NCBI GenBank assembly: GCA_903944255.1
Contig: CAJARE010000301.1
Coordinates: 1 to 10,527 of the forward strand
DNA length: 10,527 bases
DNA from: an uncultured beta proteobacterium
Lineage (GTDB): Bacteria; Pseudomonadota; Gammaproteobacteria; Burkholderiales; Burkholderiaceae
Reading direction: 5' to 3'
The number at the start of each line of letters is the position of its first letter. The stretch's first letter is position 1. Shown in pieces: positions 6,864-10,527 of the stretch. The position numbers were made by a program, and so were the translations under genes. The notes beneath the pieces were generated by a model. The model was not told where the DNA came from. It made no database searches and worked only from the letters and a program-made list of their open reading frames with translations.

Positions 6864-7526
6864 ATGTGGAATGGAATTGAAATCAATGATCGTGTAGCAC
6901 CTTCAGTTGAGGGTATCAAAGCGCTAGCAGAGTTTCCAACCTCTATTGTGTGTGATGTAACTGGTCGACTGAACGGTACTAATGGTCTTTATCCAGTTAA
7001 TAAATCTCCGGTTACGGCTTGTGGCAATGCAGTTACTGTCAAAGCGCGCTCTGGAGATAATCTGATGATTCATCTTGCACTCAGAATGCTGAAGCCTGGT
7101 GACGTCCTAGTGGTTGATGGCGAAGGTGATCTGACGCGTGCACTCTTTGGTGAAATTATGATGAGTGTTGCTAAGTCAAAAGGTGCAGTTGCTGCCGTGA
7201 TTGATGGCGCTATACGCGATGTCAATGCCTTTGAAAAAGCCCAGTTTCCTTGTTGGGCGCGAGGAATCAATTTACGAGGTCCCTATAAAGATGGCCCAGG
7301 AGCTGTAAACGTGCCAGTTTCAATTGGCGGATTGATTATTAATCCAGGTGATATTGTTTTGGGTGACTCAGATGGTGTTGTTGCCTTCTCACCAAAAGTG
7401 GCGCTAGAGGTAGCGCAACTCGGCAAAGAAAAAGTGGCGCAAGAGGTAGCGACCTTGAAGTCAATCAAAGACGGTACTTATAACGATTCATGGATTGATA
7501 CAGTTCTCAAAGCTAAGGGCTGCTGA
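6864..7526 (+). CDS. RraA-family protein (HMG/CHA aldolase or oxaloacetate decarboxylase-like)
   Basis: This 220-residue protein belongs to the RraA / 4-hydroxy-4-methyl-2-oxoglutarate aldolase family. Catabolic members are metal-dependent class II retro-aldolases that cleave 4-hydroxy-2-oxo diacids, giving pyruvate and/or oxaloacetate, and decarboxylate oxaloacetate. Visible signatures are SIVCDVTGRLNG near residue 27 and PGDVLVVDGEGD in the middle. Next come GE (96-97) and, 20 residues after Glu97, Arg118-Asp119 in DGAIRD; these are the expected substrate-binding Arg and metal-binding Asp. The position three after that Asp is alanine, where I recall some aldolases having an acidic residue. 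NPGDIVLGDSDGVV forms the late core. The C-terminal helix contains a 12-codon tandem duplication. AAGGA before the ATG is a good ribosome binding site. A catabolic role fits the operon better than RNase E inhibition. Confidence 0.88.
   Translation: MWNGIEINDRVAPSVEGIKALAEFPTSIVCDVTGRLNGTNGLYPVNKSPVTACGNAVTVKARSGDNLMIHLALRMLKPGDVLVVDGEGDLTRALFGEIMMSVAKSKGAVAAVIDGAIRDVNAFEKAQFPCWARGINLRGPYKDGPGAVNVPVSIGGLIINPGDIVLGDSDGVVAFSPKVALEVAQLGKEKVAQEVATLKSIKDGTYNDSWIDTVLKAKGC
7394..7451 (+). repeat. 36-bp tandem duplication inside the RraA-like gene
   Basis: Bases 7394-7415 and 7430-7451 match at 21 of 22 positions with an offset of exactly 36 bp. In protein terms KVALEVAQ is followed 12 residues later by KVAQEVAT. 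The duplication is in frame and lengthens an amphipathic C-terminal helix. Confidence 0.7.
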
Positions 7527-7539
7527 TCCCCCTTTTTTT
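7515..7539 (+). terminator. Probable intrinsic terminator overlapping the RraA-like stop codon
   Basis: AAGGG (7515-7519) pairs with CCCTT (7530-7534), and the stem runs into seven consecutive T residues (7533-7539). The stem is short and the loop about 10 nt, so it is weak, but a T-run at the end of a six-gene operon with a new promoter 75 bp beyond makes termination plausible. The TGA stop (7524-7526) lies in the loop. Confidence 0.5.
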
Positions 7540-7614
7540 GTTGATTTGCAGCTCCAGGGCTAAGGTCGTGCTTTTTTCTTGATTGGGATAAACACTAGGA
7601 AATTTGGTCTTTTG

Positions 7615-7642
7615 TTGACAAGTTACGATTTAGGAGTAAAAC
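7615..7642 (+). promoter_or_regulatory. Sigma-70-like promoter of the second operon
   Basis: A perfect TTGACA -35 box (7615-7620) is followed after 16 bp by TAAAAC (7637-7642), which matches four of six -10 positions. The predicted start near 7649 gives a leader of about 40 nt to ATG 7690. The good -35 suggests some activator-independent expression of the downstream genes. Confidence 0.55.
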
Positions 7643-7650
7643 TAGCTACT

Positions 7651-7663
7651 ACTAAATTTTAGT
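7651..7663. promoter_or_regulatory. 13-bp palindrome at the predicted transcription start
   Basis: ACTAAA-T-TTTAGT is a perfect 6-bp inverted repeat around one base, directly downstream of the predicted start site of the second operon. The position suits a repressor operator. It is AT-rich and could be chance. Confidence 0.3.
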
Positions 7664-7689
7664 GACCCATTTCTAGGTAAAAGGCCTGC

Positions 7690-8649
7690 ATGAAATTCCT
7701 AACTCGATTACTTGTTATTGTTTTTGCATTCGGCGTAAATAGCGTATATGCGCAAGCCTGGCCTGCCAAACAAATCACCATTGTTGTGCCTTTTGCTCCG
7801 GGCGGCAATATTGATATTGTAGGCAGGACCATAGGCAAGGAGCTTGCTCTAATACTGAAGCAGCCTATTATTATTGAAAATAAGCCTGGTGCAGGTGGCA
7901 TGGTAGGGGCAACTTACGTTGCAAAAAGCAAGCCTGATGGATATACCTTCTTGGTAAGTAGTAATGGTTTAGTCACCACTACCTTAGTTCGTAATGACCA
8001 ACAACATAAAGATGAGGATTTAGTCCCAGTTAGTCTGCTAACGATTGCCCCATCAGTCATTATTACAAATAACAATAATCCTGCTTCAAACTTAAAAGAA
8101 TTTATTACCAATCTAAAGGCAAGCAAAGACAATCGCGTAGTATTTGCTACACCTGGGGTTGGAACGACACCGCACTTTGTCTCAGGATTGCTGAAGATAG
8201 CTGCTGATGTTGATATTGAGCCCATTCCATATAAGAGTGGTAATGACACTGTGACTGCTTTAATAGGAGGGCAGGTGCAGCTTGCTTCTGAGTCTACTCA
8301 GGTAGTTACCTCTAAAATTAAGGCGGGAATGGTGAAGGCATTAGCAGTGACTTACGATCAACGTTCTTCAAGTCTGCCAGATGTGCCCACTACTAAAGAA
8401 TTAGGTTACCCCAGTATTTTCATGACCCATTTTGTAGGAATGATGGCGCCCGCAGGTACGCCAACGGATATTCTCGAAAAAATGAATCAAGCCAATCAAA
8501 AAGCTTTGCAGTCCCCTGAAGTCAGGGCTATCTTTAATAATGCTGGAACTCTTGTGGTTGGGGGTTCTAGGGCTAGTTTTGCCGAGTATATGCAAAAAGA
8601 ACGAGAGCGCTTAAAGGTAGTTGCGCTAGATGCCAAGATGATTCAATAG
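7690..8649 (+). CDS. Tripartite tricarboxylate transporter periplasmic receptor (Bug family), second copy
   Basis: This is a 319-residue secreted receptor of the same family as the one at 3746-4696 but only distantly similar to it. The signal peptide covers residues 1-21 (Lys2, Arg6, hydrophobic core, VYA with cleavage before Gln22). VPFAPGGNIDI begins at residue 33 with Asp42 at the ligand-loop position, NKPGAGG follows, and IPYKSG (179-184) replaces the first copy's HVPYKGG. The C-terminal domain is of usual length. AAAGG ends 5 nt before the ATG. It opens a new transcription unit with its own promoter, and the PrpF-like gene starts 6 bp after its stop. Differences in the binding loops suggest a different ligand from the first receptor. 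No membrane subunit is encoded nearby, so it must share a permease encoded elsewhere. Confidence 0.93.
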   Translation: MKFLTRLLVIVFAFGVNSVYAQAWPAKQITIVVPFAPGGNIDIVGRTIGKELALILKQPIIIENKPGAGGMVGATYVAKSKPDGYTFLVSSNGLVTTTLVRNDQQHKDEDLVPVSLLTIAPSVIITNNNNPASNLKEFITNLKASKDNRVVFATPGVGTTPHFVSGLLKIAADVDIEPIPYKSGNDTVTALIGGQVQLASESTQVVTSKIKAGMVKALAVTYDQRSSSLPDVPTTKELGYPSIFMTHFVGMMAPAGTPTDILEKMNQANQKALQSPEVRAIFNNAGTLVVGGSRASFAEYMQKERERLKVVALDAKMIQ

Positions 8650-8655
8650 TATTTC

Positions 8656-9861
8656 ATGACAGATTCATTTTTGGCAGTAACGGCGGTAAATTCTCCGGAG
8701 CTTATTCCCGTAAGAGCAACCTTAATGCGCGGCGGCTCAAGTAAAGGGCTTTATTTCTTGGGCTCAGATCTGCCTGCTGAAAAGCCTATGCGCGATGCCG
8801 TTCTTTTGGCAAGTTATGGGTCTCCTGATGCACGGCAGGTTGATGGAGTTGGAGGTGCAGACCCGCTAACCAGTAAAGCGGCAATCGTTGATGTATCCGA
8901 TCGCGACGATGCCGATGTTGAATATACTTTTTGTCAGGTGGGTATTGAGGATGCTGCCGTATCTACTGGCGGTAATTGCGGCAATATGCTTTCTGGGGTG
9001 GGGGCGTTTGCGATTTTGCGTGGTTTAGTAAAAGGGGTCGACCCACTTACTACAGTGCGGATTTTTACTACGAATACTCAGCAAGTCGTTATCGCCTCTA
9101 TACCTACTCAAGAGGGTATGCCTATCTGGGATGGTGATTGTTCTATTGCTGGGGTTCCGGATACGGGCGCCACTATACGTTTAGATTTTGGCGACTGTAG
9201 TGGCGCAGTTTCTGGAAAATTGCTACCGACAGGAAAGTCGATTGATATGGTGCAAATCAATCATCAAGAGATCCCACTGTCATTAATCGATGCAGCTACC
9301 CCTTTTGTATTTGTTCGGGCTAGTGATATTGGTGCTACCGGATATGAAACTCCAGACCAAATGCGCAACAATTCTTCTCTCATGACTACTTTGGAGCAAG
9401 TGAGATCATGGGCGGCCGTTCAACTAGGAATAGTCAGCAAGCCAGAAGAAGCTTTAGCAAAATCTCCTAACGTTCCTCGTGTCATGATGATTGCCCCTGC
9501 AGCCGATTATGAAACGCCCCAAGGAAAGCTTATTTCAAAAACTGATGCAGATGTTTGTGTGCGGCAATTGAGTATGCAAAAACCTCATAAAGCTTTGGCA
9601 GTAACAGGCGCTGCCTGCGCGGCTGTAGCAAGCGCTGTACCAGGCTCACTTCTACAGCAACTAGTTGGAGGTATGAAGAGTGTAGTAAGACTTGGGCATC
9701 CTAGTGGCGTATTAAGGGTTGCCGCCCAGTCGACATTGGTGAATGGGCAGCTAACGATTCAGAGCGCTCAAATAGAGCGTACTTGCCGTTTATTAATGGA
9801 TGGCTTTGTCTATGTGCGCAAGAGCAAAATCCAACATCTTTTACAGGGATTAAAAAAATAA
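8656..9861 (+). CDS. PrpF-family isomerase (4-oxalomesaconate tautomerase / aconitate isomerase-like)
   Basis: This 401-residue cytoplasmic protein belongs to the PrpF (DUF453) family, which has a double diaminopimelate-epimerase-like fold and moves double bonds in unsaturated tri- or dicarboxylates. PrpF acts on methylaconitate in the methylcitrate cycle; GalD and LigU act on 4-oxalomesaconate in gallate/protocatechuate breakdown. MRGGSSKG (24-31) opens the first domain. DGVGGADPLTSK (63-74) ends in Lys74, corresponding to the catalytic lysine described for Shewanella PrpF. GGNCGNM carries Cys108, the other residue implicated there, and HPSGV lies at 348-352 in the second domain. Length is normal. 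No clear Shine-Dalgarno precedes the ATG, 6 bp after the receptor stop, so translation may be coupled. No prpC, prpD or acnD is present, so a methylcitrate role is unlikely. Confidence 0.88.
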   Translation: MTDSFLAVTAVNSPELIPVRATLMRGGSSKGLYFLGSDLPAEKPMRDAVLLASYGSPDARQVDGVGGADPLTSKAAIVDVSDRDDADVEYTFCQVGIEDAAVSTGGNCGNMLSGVGAFAILRGLVKGVDPLTTVRIFTTNTQQVVIASIPTQEGMPIWDGDCSIAGVPDTGATIRLDFGDCSGAVSGKLLPTGKSIDMVQINHQEIPLSLIDAATPFVFVRASDIGATGYETPDQMRNNSSLMTTLEQVRSWAAVQLGIVSKPEEALAKSPNVPRVMMIAPAADYETPQGKLISKTDADVCVRQLSMQKPHKALAVTGAACAAVASAVPGSLLQQLVGGMKSVVRLGHPSGVLRVAAQSTLVNGQLTIQSAQIERTCRLLMDGFVYVRKSKIQHLLQGLKK

Positions 9862-9863
9862 TT

Positions 9864-10527
9864 ATGACTACAGTTCCAAGTTTGCTGGCTTTGCCTTTAC
9901 AAAGCAAACCCCGAAAAACAGGCCGCACATCAATTATTGATTATGGTCCCGATAATATGGGGTGGACTGGTGAAAATGGAGTTACTGACTTAATAAATTG
10001 CGCGGGAAATTACATTGATTTCGCAAAAATTTATGCGTTCAATAGCTTACTTATTCCCTCTGCAACATTAAAAAGAATTATTGCCCTCTATAACAATGCA
10101 GACATTGTTTGTTATTCAGGTGGAATTCTTTTTGAATACGCTCATCTCAAGCATGATGTAGCAGGAATGTTGAAGTTGTTGACCGATTTGGGGTTCAAGG
10201 CGATGGAGATATCAGAAAACTACATTTCCTTAACAGCTGATGAGCGTAATCGATATTTTGATCAGTGCCAAAAAGCAGGCATTTCAGTTATTTATGAATT
10301 TGGTCGAAAAAATCCTGAAACAGAAATTAGCCTAGAAGAATTGGAAGCGTTAATAAAAACAGTTTTAGATCAAGGAATTGAACACATCATCCTTGAAGAG
10401 TCTGAAATTACCATGACTGCCAAGAAGAATCCCAATGTCTTAAAAGAGCTTGCTAAAAGGGAATGGTTCAAAGAGATTTTCGTTGAGGCTGATCCTTTTA
10501 GATTCCCTCAGAATCATTTGAGTCTAT
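9864..10527 (+). CDS. ComA / phosphosulfolactate synthase-like protein, divergent; 3' end beyond window
   Basis: The first 221 residues are present and the frame is open at the window edge. The sequence aligns by eye with the ComA family (PF02679), TIM-barrel enzymes that in methanogens add sulfite to phosphoenolpyruvate to make phosphosulfolactate for coenzyme M. Shared elements in order are KPRKTGRT (15-22), AGNYIDFAK (47-55), SGGILFEYA (85-93), LGFKAMEIS (109-117) and YEFGRK (144-149), then IILEESE (175-181) and IFVEADPFR (205-213). Against my memory of the archaeal consensus, DKG is DYG (26-28), KFGWGTS is KIYAFNS, PGG is SGG, EVGKK is EFGRK, and the IIEGRESG loop is ILEESEIT. It therefore probably does not make phosphosulfolactate. 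It starts 2 nt after the PrpF-like stop with only a weak, distant AGGGA. Confidence 0.82.
   Translation, partial: MTTVPSLLALPLQSKPRKTGRTSIIDYGPDNMGWTGENGVTDLINCAGNYIDFAKIYAFNSLLIPSATLKRIIALYNNADIVCYSGGILFEYAHLKHDVAGMLKLLTDLGFKAMEISENYISLTADERNRYFDQCQKAGISVIYEFGRKNPETEISLEELEALIKTVLDQGIEHIILEESEITMTAKKNPNVLKELAKREWFKEIFVEADPFRFPQNHLSL

Noticed and set aside
6864..7526. RraA as the regulator of ribonuclease E activity
   Set aside because: It sits in a catabolic operon and carries the DGAIRD catalytic signature of the aldolase-type members, so an enzymatic role is better supported.
7914..8249. Antisense open frame of 111 codons within the second receptor gene
   Set aside because: Same reason: fully covered by a convincing Bug receptor on the + strand, with no domain or ribosome binding site of its own.
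8656..9861. PrpF of the methylcitrate cycle
   Set aside because: No prpB, prpC, prpD or acnD is in the window; the neighbours are Bug receptor and ComA-like genes, so only the family name is supported.
9864..10527. Straight annotation as phosphosulfolactate synthase of coenzyme M biosynthesis
   Set aside because: Several signature positions differ from what I remember of true ComA proteins, and no comB, comC, comDE or sulfonate genes are nearby.
1..10527. CRISPR array, insertion sequence, toxin-antitoxin or phage-defence system
   Set aside because: No regularly spaced repeats, transposase, nuclease or small paired genes were found; all sizeable genes are metabolic, transport or regulatory.

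Overview
The window looks like an accessory catabolic region from a low-GC member of the Burkholderiales; a Polynucleobacter-like organism is my best guess. The reasons are two tripartite-tricarboxylate-type (Bug) periplasmic receptors, which are massively expanded in that order, a NocR-like LysR regulator, AT-leaning codons, and classical GGAG-type ribosome binding sites. The taxonomic call is inference from gene content; no rRNA or other marker is present.

Layout, all genes on the + strand. (1) 1-290: non-coding, with one modest hairpin and no recognisable gene. (2) 291-2075: a beta-hydroxyacid dehydrogenase followed closely by a LysR-type regulator. (3) 2076-2220: a 145-bp control region with a -10-like box, a short palindrome and a nested two-tier inverted repeat. 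(4) 2221-7526: a tight six-gene operon encoding a second beta-hydroxyacid dehydrogenase, a DUF1185 'amino acid synthesis family' protein, a Bug receptor, a beta-propeller lipoprotein, a D-2-hydroxyacid dehydrogenase and an RraA-like aldolase/decarboxylase homologue. It ends at a probable intrinsic terminator overlapping the last stop codon. (5) 7527-7689: a promoter region with a perfect TTGACA -35 box. (6) 7690 to the window end: a second operon encoding another Bug receptor, a PrpF/4-oxalomesaconate-tautomerase-like isomerase, and the start of a ComA (phosphosulfolactate synthase)-like TIM-barrel protein cut by the window edge.

How the genes may work together (inference): the two secreted receptors would capture carboxylated compounds for a tripartite transporter whose membrane subunits are not encoded here. 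The cytoplasmic enzymes (three NAD(P)-dependent hydroxyacid dehydrogenases, a double-bond isomerase, a retro-aldolase/decarboxylase-type protein and a ComA-like protein) form a set suited to breaking down an oxidised branched or hydroxylated di- or tricarboxylic acid to central metabolites. The LysR protein probably controls the downstream operons. The exact substrate cannot be read from the sequence.

The most unusual element is the ComA-like protein. It keeps the fold signature but appears changed at several positions that are near-invariant in true phosphosulfolactate synthases, and it sits in a carboxylate-catabolism context without sulfonate genes. Together with the DUF1185 protein and the propeller lipoprotein it makes this a plausible uncharacterised pathway.
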